64,000 bases of DNA from JAZKAR01 sp040389065 (GCA_040389065.1 JAZKAR010000012.1:62001-126000); one strand, 5' to 3'. Counted from the stretch's first letter, positions 27,228 through 35,920 are shown. Made by a program: numbers and translations. Notes: generated by a model from the sequence alone, not told the origin.

Positions 27228-27827
27228 TTACATACGGCTTACTTTTTTTATAATAATTGGTGTTTGTGGAACATCACTCATAGGCCCGCTAAAATCAGTT
27301 TGAACCCTTTCAATTTGATCTACAACCTTCATACCATCAACCACTTTACCAAATACAGCATATCCCCAGTCATTGCCTGATTTAGCACGAAAATTTAAAG
27401 GCTTATTATCTACGGTATTAATAAAAAATTGAGCGGTAGCTGAATGAGGATCCCCCGTGCGCGCCATCGCAATTGTGCCGCGATCATTCAGTAAGCCATT
27501 ATCTGCCTCATTAGGAATAGCAGCACGGGTAGGCTTTTGCCTCATATCAGAAGTAAACCCGCCCCCCTGCACCATAAAACCGCGAATGACGCGATGAAAT
27601 ATCGTATTTGTATAAAACCCATCATCGACATACTTAAGAAAATTAGCAACCGATTGAGGAGCTTTCTGAGCATTTAGCTCTACAACAATTGCGCCTACGC
27701 TGGTTTCGATCTTAACTTGAGGAAAACCTGGCTTAGCATCAGCAGCTAATGTTGATGTTGCAAAAAGAGTCGAAAAAGAAGCTGATAAAGTTAATGCAAT
27801 TGTTAAACCACGGAATAGTGTATTCAT
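27228..27827 (-). CDS. ppiA: periplasmic peptidyl-prolyl cis-trans isomerase, cyclophilin type
   Basis: A 199-residue cyclophilin with a signal peptide (cleavage near TLAA/DAK), so it is exported. The isomerase motifs FHRVIRGFMVQGG, the QFFINTVDN segment and YAVFGKVVDGMKVVDQI are intact, including the catalytic arginine in FHRVI. It assists folding of exported proteins; the E. coli counterpart is dispensable. It is a lone gene between the glucanase locus and ssuB. Confidence 0.93.
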   Translation of the reverse strand: MNTLFRGLTIALTLSASFSTLFATSTLAADAKPGFPQVKIETSVGAIVVELNAQKAPQSVANFLKYVDDGFYTNTIFHRVIRGFMVQGGGFTSDMRQKPTRAAIPNEADNGLLNDRGTIAMARTGDPHSATAQFFINTVDNKPLNFRAKSGNDWGYAVFGKVVDGMKVVDQIERVQTDFSGPMSDVPQTPIIIKKVSRM

Positions 27828-27977
27828 AATTGCCTTTCGTTATGAGTAAATCGTAAAATCCATGCACAATAAATCCATAAAAAACAATAACTTATTTATA
27901 TAGATAATAAATGCTGATTCAAAATACTTAACTACTCAATCATTATAAAACATACCCATTATTTAGCTCATAAATTA

Positions 27978-28757
27978 TCATTGCATTTGATATGCTGATC
28001 CCATTTGCTGACCTGAATCAAGCAATCGATTCAAAATCATTGACTCAGCTTGTACCAACTCCACCGCATCACGCCGACGTGGTCGAGCTAATTTCACAAG
28101 ATAATCTAAGACAATATGCCCAGCTTCAATCACCACCACTCTATCTGCTAACATTACCGCTTCTTGCACATCATGTGTGACTAAAATAGCGGTGAATTTG
28201 TGCTGTTGCCACAATTTCTCAATCAATCGCTGCATTTCTATGCGTGTTAGTGCATCTAAAGCCCCTAAGGGTTCATCTAAAAGCAATAATCGTGGGCGAT
28301 GCGCTAAAGCACGTGCTAAAGCAACACGTTGCCGTTGCCCTCCTGATAAACAACTAGGCCAATCACCCGCACGATCAGATAACCCTACGCTTTCTAATAA
28401 CGATTTTACTAAATGAATTTTAGAGAGTGGCAGCCCTAATAATACATTATCAAATACATTTTTCCAGGGCAATAAACGTGCTTCTTGAAACATAACTCGC
28501 ACCGCTTCTGATGAGCCAGTAAACAATTGATTATCAGAAAATACATCACCCTCATACTCTTCTAACCCTGCAATAATTTTTAACAGAGTGCTTTTACCGC
28601 AACCGCTGCGACCTACAATGGCTACAAACTCTCCAGGAGTGATATTTAGATTAAGATTTTTTAATACCGTTCGTTCATTAAATTTTTTGCTAAGATTTAC
28701 AATATTTAAATCAATATTGGATGAAAATTGTTGTGATAATTTATTTTTTGACAACAT
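27978..28757 (-). CDS. ssuB: aliphatic sulfonate ABC transporter ATP-binding protein
   Basis: A 259-residue ATPase with Walker A GRSGCGKST (49-57), signature LSGGQRQR (137-144), Walker B LLLLDEP (about 157-163) and switch histidine in VTHDVQEA. Membership of the nitrate/sulfonate/taurine importer class is clear, and the neighbouring ssuC, ssuA, ssuD and ssuE specify sulfonates. It is the last gene of the minus-strand cluster, 142 bases after ssuC. Confidence 0.93.
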   Translation of the reverse strand: MLSKNKLSQQFSSNIDLNIVNLSKKFNERTVLKNLNLNITPGEFVAIVGRSGCGKSTLLKIIAGLEEYEGDVFSDNQLFTGSSEAVRVMFQEARLLPWKNVFDNVLLGLPLSKIHLVKSLLESVGLSDRAGDWPSCLSGGQRQRVALARALAHRPRLLLLDEPLGALDALTRIEMQRLIEKLWQQHKFTAILVTHDVQEAVMLADRVVVIEAGHIVLDYLVKLARPRRRDAVELVQAESMILNRLLDSGQQMGSAYQMQ

Positions 28758-28899
28758 CTTTTTAACCTTTTTTAACTTTTTTTATTTCATAGTGATTACA
28801 ATTTATGCCATTTTCTAATCTCACTAAATTAGCTTTAATAACTTCACAACCTCAAAAACTCATACAAATTAGCAATAAATATTTTTTTCTAGTAATAAC

Positions 28900-29775
28900 T
28901 TATGATTTATTCAAATAACTAGGATGCCATCTTAAAAAATACCGCTCTAATAAACGTGCAAGAAAATCAGCACATTTTCCTAACAGCGCATAAAGAAGAA
29001 TACCTACTAACACAATATCTGTTTGTAAAAATTCACGAGCGTTCATAGTCATAAACCCAATGCCTGATTTTGCAGAAATAGTTTCTGCAACAATAAGCAA
29101 TATCCAAACAAAACCCATTGCAAATCTTATGCCCACAAAAATAGACGGTAGCGCCCCTGGTAAAATAACTTCTCGATAAAGTTCCCATCCTGATAATCCA
29201 TAACTTTTAGCCATTTCAATTAAATCACTATCGACTGATCGAATACCATGAAATGTATTAATATAAACTGGAAAGAAAACACCAAATGACACCAGAAAAA
29301 GCTTCGCTATTTCATCAATTCCAAACCATAAAATAATTAATGGAATAATCGCTAAGGGAGGAATATTTCTAAGCATTTGCAAACTTGTATCTAAAATAAT
29401 TTCAGCACGACGAAAACTGCCTGTCATTAATCCTAAGATAAGCCCTAACCCTCCCCCCACAATGAAACCTAACATTGCACGATACGTACTTGCTTCTATA
29501 TGCGTCCATAACTCACCCGAAACCGATAATGACCACGCTGCAACCATAACTGCACGTGGCTCGGGTAAAATTCGGCTTGATAACCAACCTAACTCGCTTG
29601 CTATCTGCCAAATTAATAAAAGCAGCAATGGAAACACCCACGGAATAATGTGTTTTATACTTGACTTAACGTATAGCGATAAGGCGCTAAAAAATGTTGA
29701 AAACATAGCAGCCGACTCTGAGAAAGAAATCGCTTTTTCTTTAGTTTTCATTATGAAATGGATATGTTCATACAT
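28900..29775 (-). CDS. ssuC: aliphatic sulfonate ABC transporter permease
   Basis: A 291-residue inner-membrane permease with six or so helices and the importer EAA loop (EMAKSYGLSGWELYREVILPGALPSI). The stretch LLIWQIASELGWLSSRILPEPRAV is typical for SsuC/TauC. I chose the ATG at 29775, with AAGG about ten bases upstream; a TTG at 29784 is possible. A 153-base gap separates it from ssuD and carries a possible Fur-like box and two copies of GAGACTCAAA (29809-29818 and 29862-29871), so ssuCB may have its own promoter. Confidence 0.93.
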   Translation of the reverse strand: MYEHIHFIMKTKEKAISFSESAAMFSTFFSALSLYVKSSIKHIIPWVFPLLLLLIWQIASELGWLSSRILPEPRAVMVAAWSLSVSGELWTHIEASTYRAMLGFIVGGGLGLILGLMTGSFRRAEIILDTSLQMLRNIPPLAIIPLIILWFGIDEIAKLFLVSFGVFFPVYINTFHGIRSVDSDLIEMAKSYGLSGWELYREVILPGALPSIFVGIRFAMGFVWILLIVAETISAKSGIGFMTMNAREFLQTDIVLVGILLYALLGKCADFLARLLERYFLRWHPSYLNKS

Positions 29776-29890
29776 GTATAACAAACCTTAATAATATTGC
29801 CCAAATAAGAGACTCAAACCTGTCTTATCTGAATTAGAGGTTGAAATTAGCCTGATTCAGCGAGACTCAAAAATCAGCACAATATCATTA

Positions 29891-29909
29891 ACAAATGAGA
29901 ATCATATTT
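29891..29909 (-). promoter_or_regulatory. Fur-box-like sequence in ssuD-ssuC gap
   Basis: ACAAATGAGAATCATATTT has the AATGAGAATCAT centre often seen in Fur boxes (12 of 19 positions match the GATAATGATAATCATTATC consensus by my count). Position, between ssuD and ssuC, would suit control of ssuCB. Weak evidence alone. Confidence 0.25.
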
Positions 29910-29928
29910 TTTACACTTGATATAATTA

Positions 29929-31125
29929 TCAATGGTTAGCTTGATTTGACGCAGCTGGTGAAGGGACATAATGATTACCAATCACCTCACCAAAAGGCCC
30001 CGTTAATGTGCGTTTCGGTGTTTGATTTTCAGCAACATTTTCATCTTTTTTCAAGAGAGGAAAAACAAGCTCAGCAAAACGATAAGCCTCTTCTAAATGG
30101 GGATAACCAGATAGCACAAATGTTTCAATCCCTAGGTTCTGATATTCCGCTATTCTTTCAGCTACCTGCTCGGCAGCCCCAACTAATGCTGTACCTGCCC
30201 CGCCTCTCACTAAACCTATTCCTGCCCATAAATTTGGGCTAATCTCTAATTCTGCTCGAGTACGATTTTTGCCGCCATTATGCAAACTTCTCATCCTTTG
30301 CTGGCCCACTGATTCCATTCGCCCTAAAGCCGCTTGCGCACGTTCGATAACTTCATCGCTTAAACGGCTGATTAAATCATCGGCAGCTGCCCATGCTTGC
30401 TCTTCAGTTTCACGCACAATGACATGCAAACGAATTCCAAAGCGTACTGTTCGACCTTGCTCAAAGGCTCGCCTACGAATATCTGCAATCTTTTCTGCTA
30501 CAGCAGCAAGCGGCTCGCCCCATGTTAAATAAACATCAACTTGCTCAGCAGCAAGCTGATGAGCAGCTTCTGAAGAGCCGCCAAAATAAATGGGTGGATA
30601 TGGAGTTTGAACAGGTGGGTATAAAAGCTTTGCGCCATTTACGCTGAGATGTTTGCCTGAAAAATCTACAGCACCTTGATCATGACTGCTTTTTAGAATA
30701 TCTCGCCAAATTTTTAAAAATTCTGTTGAAGCTTCATAACGCTCTTCATGAGATAAAAATAAACCATCACCTTCTAACTCTAACGAGTCGCCCCCGGTTA
30801 CTAAATTGATTAATAACCTTCCATTTGATAACCGATCAAATGTAGCTGCCATACGTGCTGCTACACTAGGCTGTGTTAAACCAGGGCGCAAAGCTACTAA
30901 AAATTTAAGATGTCGTGTAGCCCCAATTAAGCTGGCTGTAGCAATCCAAGGGTCTTCGCATGAGCGCCCAACAGGGGTTAACACTCCGTAGTAGCCTAAG
31001 TTATCTGCTGCTTGTGCAATTTGTTTTAAATACTCGTAACTTACCTCACGAGCACCCTCACTTGTACCTAAATACCGACTATCGCCATGCGTAGGTAAAA
31101 ACCAAAGAATTTTTGGGGCACTCAT
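29929..31125 (-). CDS. ssuD: FMNH2-dependent alkanesulfonate monooxygenase
   Basis: A 398-residue luciferase-fold enzyme that releases sulfite from alkanesulfonates using reduced FMN supplied by SsuE. Typical segments are ILWFLPTHGDSRYLGT near the N-terminus, the GRSCEDPW active-site cysteine region, TFDRLSNGRLLINLVTGGD and the FGGSSEAAHQLAAE stretch. It is slightly longer than the E. coli enzyme (381). A palindromic mobile element separates it from ssuA upstream. Confidence 0.96.
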   Translation of the reverse strand: MSAPKILWFLPTHGDSRYLGTSEGAREVSYEYLKQIAQAADNLGYYGVLTPVGRSCEDPWIATASLIGATRHLKFLVALRPGLTQPSVAARMAATFDRLSNGRLLINLVTGGDSLELEGDGLFLSHEERYEASTEFLKIWRDILKSSHDQGAVDFSGKHLSVNGAKLLYPPVQTPYPPIYFGGSSEAAHQLAAEQVDVYLTWGEPLAAVAEKIADIRRRAFEQGRTVRFGIRLHVIVRETEEQAWAAADDLISRLSDEVIERAQAALGRMESVGQQRMRSLHNGGKNRTRAELEISPNLWAGIGLVRGGAGTALVGAAEQVAERIAEYQNLGIETFVLSGYPHLEEAYRFAELVFPLLKKDENVAENQTPKRTLTGPFGEVIGNHYVPSPAASNQANH

Positions 31126-31154
31126 TTATACTTCCTTCACTAATTTGTTGATTT

Positions 31155-31258
31155 TAGAAGTTACGCAGTTGAGCGCTATCAAGGCATAGCAACGCAGGCA
31201 GTACAAAGAAGTACGGCAAGTTGCTATAACGCAGAGAGAGCCAACTGCGTAACTTCTA
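31155..31258. mobile_element. palindromic MITE-like element, copy A (104 bp)
   Basis: Terminal inverted repeats TAGAAGTTACGCAGTTG and CAACTGCGTAACTTCTA bracket an inner imperfect palindrome containing AAGGCATAGCAACGCAGGC, AGTAC and GTACGGCAAGTTGC. It is 103/104 identical to copy B. The ends keep TA at both sides. It lies four bases after the ssuA stop and about 30 bases before the ssuD start, inside the ssu operon. No ORF. Confidence 0.85.
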
Positions 31259-31261
31259 GTT

Positions 31262-32236
31262 TTAATTGTTTGGTTTTATTTTTTTTAAGGTAGAGTCTTT
31301 CACTTGAATGGCTTTAGGAATTAATTTCAAGTTCGTAAATACATCTGCAATTTTTTGCTGTTCTACTAAGACTTCATTTGAAATAGGTTGCACACCAAAC
31401 GTAAGGCGATTCACAGCTGTTGTTATAATCGGTTCATTGATGCCTACTTGCTTAGAAAGAAGATTAGCTACTTCTTTAGGATGTACTTTTCCCCAAGCAT
31501 CTGTTTTACTTAATTCTTCATGAATAATTTTAATAATATCGGGATGTTTTTCAGCATAAGAACGCGAAGCGAGAAAAAACTGATGATTACTTACAATGCC
31601 CTGCCCATCAACTAGTTTACGTGCCTCTAATTGATGTTCTGCCGCTGCATAAAAGGGATCCCAAATTACCCAAGCATCTACACTTCCTCGCTCAAATGCT
31701 GCGCGGGCATCGGCTGGCGGTAAAAAAATCGTTTCAATATCGCTATATTTCAAACCTTCTTTTTCTAAGGCTTTTACTAAAAGATAATGAACATTTGAGC
31801 CTTTATTTAATGCTACTTTTTTCCCTTTTAAATCTTTCACACTTTTAATTACTGAAAGCTTTGGAACAATAATTGCTTCGCCTTTAGGCGCTGCAGGCTC
31901 ATTTGAAAGATAAACCAAATCGGCGCCTGCTGCCTGAGCAAAAATAGGCGGAGCCTCCCCAACAGTACCAAAATCAATACTCCCTACATTTAAACCTTCC
32001 AGCAATTGAGGGCCAGCAGGAAACTCCGTCCACTTCACAGCAACACCTTTAGCACTTAATCTTTTATCTAACGTTCCTTGCCCTTTTAATAATACTAAGG
32101 TTCCATATTTTTGAAAGCCTATTCTTAATGGCTCTACTGACTCAGCGAAAACAACGTTATTTATACTAATACTAGTTAATGCTAAAATAATACTTGATAA
32201 CATTTTTTTAAATAATGAATAATTTTTATATGTCAT
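31262..32236 (-). CDS. ssuA: aliphatic sulfonate-binding periplasmic protein
   Basis: A 324-residue solute-binding protein with a signal peptide (cleavage near VVFA/ESVEP). LRIGFQKYGTLVLLKGQGTLDKRL and VGEAPPIFAQAAGADLVYLSNEP are characteristic of SsuA, and DAWVIWDPFYAAAE is the conserved ligand-side loop. It feeds SsuC/SsuB. ssuE lies 36 bases upstream; the gene order ssuE-ssuA-(element)-ssuD-ssuC-ssuB is the usual Pseudomonas-type order. Confidence 0.94.
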   Translation of the reverse strand: MTYKNYSLFKKMLSSIILALTSISINNVVFAESVEPLRIGFQKYGTLVLLKGQGTLDKRLSAKGVAVKWTEFPAGPQLLEGLNVGSIDFGTVGEAPPIFAQAAGADLVYLSNEPAAPKGEAIIVPKLSVIKSVKDLKGKKVALNKGSNVHYLLVKALEKEGLKYSDIETIFLPPADARAAFERGSVDAWVIWDPFYAAAEHQLEARKLVDGQGIVSNHQFFLASRSYAEKHPDIIKIIHEELSKTDAWGKVHPKEVANLLSKQVGINEPIITTAVNRLTFGVQPISNEVLVEQQKIADVFTNLKLIPKAIQVKDSTLKKIKPNN

Positions 32237-32272
32237 ATTTATTGCCTATTATTGCAAAACAGTTACTAAAAC

Positions 32273-32866
32273 TTAAACACTATATTTAATGTTTGAAAAT
32301 TGAATATGATTAAAATGAATAGACTTATTTCGCTGCAAAGCTAATAAATGTTCATGCAACCGCTCTACGCCATTATTAATTCGCTCTGTTAAATCATCGG
32401 TAATCGTAGCCCCCGCACCATCTTTATCTACTTGAAAATGTGCATCTAACGCATAAATGCTAGGCAATATATTTTTTGCTGAAAGCGACGTTAATACGGG
32501 CCTTAATCCATAATCTAATGCCAATGTATGATGAGCACTGCCTCCACTACCAACAGGTAAAATATATTTATTTTCAAGACCATTTTGCGGCAGCACATCT
32601 AAAAACACTTTGAGTAATCCACTATAAGCAGCTTTATAAATAGGTGTAGCCAATACAATGGCATCTACCACATTTACAGTATTTAATGCTTCTGAAAGCG
32701 ATTCATCTTTTATATTCGCATGCAAAAGAGGCTCAGCAGGAATATCTCTTATTGTTACTGTTTTAGTCGAATATCCTAAAAGATTTAATTTATTGCCAAT
32801 AAATTTCAACAATCCTGAAGAGCGCGAATTTAATGATGGACTTCCAGCTAAAAGTAAAATACTCAT
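32273..32866 (-). CDS. ssuE: NADPH-dependent FMN reductase of sulfonate use
   Basis: A 197-residue flavin reductase that supplies FMNH2 to SsuD. The flavodoxin-like FMN loop AGSPSLNSRSSGL, the ATPIYKAAYSGLLKVFLDVLPQNGL segment with the characteristic tyrosine-rich pi-helix region, and PVGSGGSAHHTLALDYGLRPVL identify SsuE/MsuE. First gene of the minus-strand ssu cluster; a Fur-like box lies upstream. Confidence 0.93.
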   Translation of the reverse strand: MSILLLAGSPSLNSRSSGLLKFIGNKLNLLGYSTKTVTIRDIPAEPLLHANIKDESLSEALNTVNVVDAIVLATPIYKAAYSGLLKVFLDVLPQNGLENKYILPVGSGGSAHHTLALDYGLRPVLTSLSAKNILPSIYALDAHFQVDKDGAGATITDDLTERINNGVERLHEHLLALQRNKSIHFNHIQFSNIKYSV

Positions 32867-32934
32867 TTAATTATCCAGTTTTTATACTTATTAGATAATA
32901 GATATGTTTACTTCATCTTAAAACCATTTTTTTT

Positions 32935-32953
32935 CATATTCATTATCATTATT
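32935..32953 (-). promoter_or_regulatory. Fur-box-like sequence upstream of ssuE
   Basis: On the minus strand AATAATGATAATGAATATG matches 15 of 19 positions of the Fur consensus by my count, about 70 bases before the ssuE start. The adjacent sequence (ATTATGAGAAACAATGATAAG) adds a further ATGATAA half. It could instead be an AT-rich promoter region, so binding needs testing. Confidence 0.35.
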
Positions 32954-33122
32954 TTTCATTATGAGAAACAATGATAAGCTTAGCAGAATACCTATTGAAC
33001 TTTTTCTTATTTCTATCTTTAAATAGCGCATGCTATGCTTTGCTTAGTGAAAGTTTATTCAGTAACTAATACATTTTCCCATATTCTTATTTCAATTATT
33101 CTTAATAAAAAGGGTCTATATT

Positions 33123-33338
33123 ATGGCTATTCAAGCAATTAATGTGCGTAACCAATTCAAAGGAAAAGTTCGCGAAATACTAAGAGGCGATGTGGTTAGT
33201 GAAGTTGAAGTTGATACTCCTGCTGGTATCGTTACTTCTGTTATTACAACACGCTCAGTTGATGAGCTTAAATTGAAACCCGGGGTTGATGTGGTCGCCC
33301 TTGTAAAATCAACCGAAGTTTCTATTGCAACACTTTAA
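33123..33338 (+). CDS. ssuF: molbindin-like TOBE-domain protein SsuF
   Basis: A 71-residue single TOBE/Mop domain (MAIQAINVRNQFKGKVREILRG, then EVEVDTPAGIVTSVITTRSVDELKLKPGVDVVALVKSTEVSI). In Pseudomonas putida a molbindin-like SsuF belongs to the ssu operon and is needed for sulfonate use, with unclear biochemistry. Here it is transcribed divergently from ssuE, over a 256-base gap. No molybdate transporter is near, so the ssu link is better supported than a molybdate role. Confidence 0.75.
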   Translation: MAIQAINVRNQFKGKVREILRGDVVSEVEVDTPAGIVTSVITTRSVDELKLKPGVDVVALVKSTEVSIATL

Positions 33339-33360
33339 AACTCAAGCACAGATACTCCAA

Positions 33361-33485
33361 GACACTATAAAACCAGGCAATAGTTAGTGTCAGCAAAATG
33401 CTACTGCGCCTCTGAGGCAACCTTACATACATTCTGGCTATAAGCACTTAGTAGCTGTATAGCCAGTACAACTTACTTTGCTTTT
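33361..33485 (+). ncRNA. possible structured RNA downstream of ssuF
   Basis: Successive stem-loops are visible: GACACTA/TAGTGTC (33361-33391), AGCA/TGCT (33392-33402) and CTGGCTATA/TATAGCCAG (33434-33466), ending in an intrinsic terminator. The stretch has no ORF. It could be a 3' UTR, a small RNA, or a leader. I recognise no known riboswitch in it. Pairing was judged by eye. Confidence 0.3.
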
Positions 33486-33510
33486 ACCGCTCTTAAAGAG
33501 CGGTTTTTTT
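33486..33510 (+). terminator. rho-independent terminator between ssuF and cysB
   Basis: ACCGCTCTT pairs with AAGAGCGGT, followed by seven T. Textbook form. It lies 148 bases after the ssuF stop and 139 bases before the cysB-type gene, so it ends ssuF or the possible small RNA. Confidence 0.9.
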
Positions 33511-33648
33511 ATTTTTTAACAGTGGTATGCTCTAATCATTCAAAAAATCAGGTATTCAATAAATACCGTTATCTATTTATCGTTTTGTAATGGCTTATCG
33601 ATTCAAAATAAGACATTCAATAAGCATTTTATTAAGGTTATTAGTATT

Positions 33649-34584
33649 ATGAACTTCCAACAATTACGCATTGTTCGTGAAACAGTGCGGCAAAATTTTA
33701 ATCTTACAGACGTTGCTAATACGCTATTTACTTCGCAATCAGGCGTAAGCAAAAATATCAAAGACTTAGAAGATGAACTAGGTGTTGATTTATTTATACG
33801 TAAAGGCAAACGTATTTTAGGGCTAACTGAACCGGGGCAAGATTTAATCGTCGTTTTTGAACGCATATTACTTGATCTTAACAACATTAAGCGCCAGGCG
33901 AAAAGTTATCGAACAGGCGATCGCGGTCAATTAACGCTTGCCACTACGCATACACAAGCACGTTACGCTTTACCTAGCGTTATTACTGAGTTTAAGCAGA
34001 CATTTCCTAATGTTCATTTAAGCCTGCATCAATTAAGCCCTAAAGAAATTGTTGCATCACTTCTAGCTGGTGAAGCAGATATCGGTATTGCAACAGAGGC
34101 GCTTGGCAATAATAGCGAACTAATCTCGTTTCCTTATTATCCTTGGCATCATGCAGTGATTGTACCTAAAGACCACATACTAGAAAGTATAAAACCGCTA
34201 ACACTAAAAGCTTTAGCTGAGTTCCCTATCATTACCTATCATGAAGGGTTTACAGGCCGCACTAATATTGACCAGCAATTTGAAAATGAAGGCTTAAGTC
34301 CTGACATCGTATTATCTGCTTTAGATGCAGATGTTATTAAAACTTATGTGGAGTTAGGACTTGGTGTTGGAATTATTGCATCGATGGCCTTTGATGCAAA
34401 ACGAGATAGCAACTTAAGTCTTCTAAGAACTGAGCATTTATTTCAAACCAATGTTACCCATATTGCGGTACGACGCGGTCATTTTTTGCATAAATTTGCG
34501 TATCGCTTTATTGAGCTATGCTCTAAGAATTTGAACGAAAACTATATAAGAGAACGTATTGCACCTTCTTTTGAACTTGAATAA
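33649..34584 (+). CDS. cysB: CysB-type LysR-family regulator
   Basis: A 311-residue LysR regulator. The N-terminal helix-turn-helix (LTDVANTLFTSQSGVSKNIKDLEDELGVDLFIRKGKR) and the effector domain motifs TLATTHTQARYALP, GEADIGIATEAL, FPYYPWHHAVIVP, ALDADVIKTYVELGLGVGIIA are those of CysB/Cbl/SsuR proteins, which sense N-acetylserine or sulfate/adenosine-phosphosulfate and activate sulfur-assimilation genes. Beside the ssu genes it is the likely regulator of them; which paralogue (general CysB or an SsuR/Cbl specialist) cannot be settled from sequence. Confidence 0.85.
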   Translation: MNFQQLRIVRETVRQNFNLTDVANTLFTSQSGVSKNIKDLEDELGVDLFIRKGKRILGLTEPGQDLIVVFERILLDLNNIKRQAKSYRTGDRGQLTLATTHTQARYALPSVITEFKQTFPNVHLSLHQLSPKEIVASLLAGEADIGIATEALGNNSELISFPYYPWHHAVIVPKDHILESIKPLTLKALAEFPIITYHEGFTGRTNIDQQFENEGLSPDIVLSALDADVIKTYVELGLGVGIIASMAFDAKRDSNLSLLRTEHLFQTNVTHIAVRRGHFLHKFAYRFIELCSKNLNENYIRERIAPSFELE

Positions 34585-34656
34585 GATGTTGACAAACTTT
34601 ATGTGCCCTCACAATCTTAAGGGATTAAATTAAGATTCATCTTTTGGAAAAACACT

Positions 34657-35478
34657 ATGCCTTCTAGCATTGTCAGCCATGGATTTTTAGGTCTAACTCA
34701 GCTTTCCAAAAAACTTATGCCTTCGCTGTGGGGGTGGCTTTACAATGAAATGGCTGCACGCGATACAAGCAATCAATTTATGTTTATGAACTATGGGTAT
34801 GTGCCAGAATTTATTGATCAACAGCTTTTTCTAACGCCTGATGATGAGCCTTTCCGTACCCCTATACAACTCTATGTCCATACACTACAAAATATTAATT
34901 TGCTTGATAAAGATATACTCGAAGTAGGATGTGGACGCGGCGGGGGCGGCTCTTATTTAAAACGCACCCATCAGCTGCGCTCATTTACAGGTATTGATTT
35001 ATCTGCCAAGGCGATTGATCGATGCATACAAACGCATACCTTGCCTCAAACCTTCTGGAAGCAAGGAGCCGCTGATGCCTTACCTGTTGCTGATAGCAGT
35101 ATAGATATAGTGATTAATATTGAATCTTCCCACTGTTATCCTTCTATGGAAAACTTTTTAAATGAGATTGTTCGAGTATTACGCCCAAAAGGTTATTTTG
35201 CTTGGTGTGACTTGCGTGGTAAAGAAAGTATGGCAACCGTCATACAACAATTTAAAAACTCTCAACTGACCCTGATACAGCACCATAACATTAATACTCA
35301 AGTGCTAAACTCGCTAGATAAGCTATCTGGGGATCGAGAAAAATGTATTATAGCCAATGTCCCACGATGGATACGCCCCGCTTTTCGTGATTTTATTGGA
35401 GTCAAAAACAGTGCACTTTACAATAAACTTAAAGAAGGTTCTATGGTATACAAAAGTGCTCTCCTACAAAAAACCTGA
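34657..35478 (+). CDS. class I SAM-dependent methyltransferase
   Basis: A 273-residue methyltransferase. SAM-binding motif I is ILEVGCGRGGGGSYL (near residues 88-102), then GIDLSAKAID (motif II) and a motif IV-like DIVINIESSHCYPSM. The C-terminal part has LRPKGYFAWCDLRGKE and a variable helical end. It resembles the phthiotriol/small-lipid methyltransferases and similar uncharacterised enzymes. No partner biosynthetic gene is adjacent, so the substrate is unknown. Confidence 0.8.
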   Translation: MPSSIVSHGFLGLTQLSKKLMPSLWGWLYNEMAARDTSNQFMFMNYGYVPEFIDQQLFLTPDDEPFRTPIQLYVHTLQNINLLDKDILEVGCGRGGGGSYLKRTHQLRSFTGIDLSAKAIDRCIQTHTLPQTFWKQGAADALPVADSSIDIVINIESSHCYPSMENFLNEIVRVLRPKGYFAWCDLRGKESMATVIQQFKNSQLTLIQHHNINTQVLNSLDKLSGDREKCIIANVPRWIRPAFRDFIGVKNSALYNKLKEGSMVYKSALLQKT

Positions 35479-35492
35479 TGCTGTTGCCTCTA

Positions 35493-35577
35493 TCATTTAG
35501 AGCTTACACATACTGTTTCTTCAGCAAGTTTAGCAGCTAATGGTTCATCATTAAGCATCAACCGTTTTGTATACCTT
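35493..35577 (-). pseudogene. possible remnant of a coding sequence
   Basis: About 27 sense codons in one frame on the minus strand (reading YTKRLMLNDEPLAAKLAEE...SSK) end in a stop, with another stop just upstream. The composition looks coding, but no start or family is clear. It may be the tail of a decayed gene. Very tentative. Confidence 0.15.
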
Positions 35578-35779
35578 AATATTTACGTACTATACTGCGC
35601 ATTCATCCTTATTAGAGTTCGCTAAGGCTTTCTGCGTATTGAAACTTATAATAAGGATCTTTATAGTGGTTATCCTTCCTTATTACTAATACAGATCTGC
35701 ATGATTGCTCAATTCTAAACAATCAACACACTGCGAAGGTCTTCTGCCATGACACATTTACACTCAACAGTATTAACAT
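35578..35779. other. intergenic stretch before the ABC exporter
   Basis: About 200 bases between the possible remnant and a decayed palindromic repeat. The full gap from the methyltransferase to the transporter is 442 bases. I see no gene, terminator or clear promoter. Confidence 0.4.
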
Positions 35780-35883
35780 TATAAGTTAGGCAGTTAAGTT
35801 CTATTAAGAAATGGCAACATAGCCAGTACACGGCGCACTGCAAGTTGCTAACATGCCAAGAGAATTCAACGGCGTAACTTTTA
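35780..35883. mobile_element. decayed palindromic element, copy E
   Basis: About 104 bases with the same layout as copies A and B but many changes: ATAAGTTAGGCAGTTAAG on the left, GCAACATAGCCAGTACA and CAAGTTGCTAACATGCC inside, GGCGTAACTTTTAA on the right. It lies 37 bases upstream of the ABC transporter gene, so it may carry or disturb its promoter. Confidence 0.6.
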
Positions 35884-35920
35884 AAGATTTAAAAAATACA
35901 TAACATAAAAGCGTACCTAC

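Noticed and set aside
31155..31258. CRISPR-like repeat or a REP/BIME unit
   Set aside because: The copies are dispersed, not arrayed with spacers; they are far longer than REP units and have TA-ended terminal repeats, so a MITE-type element fits better.
33361..33510. SAM or other known sulfur-related riboswitch before cysB
   Set aside because: None of the conserved cores (for example the SAM-I kink-turn blocks) is seen, and the terminator is upstream of cysB by 139 bases.
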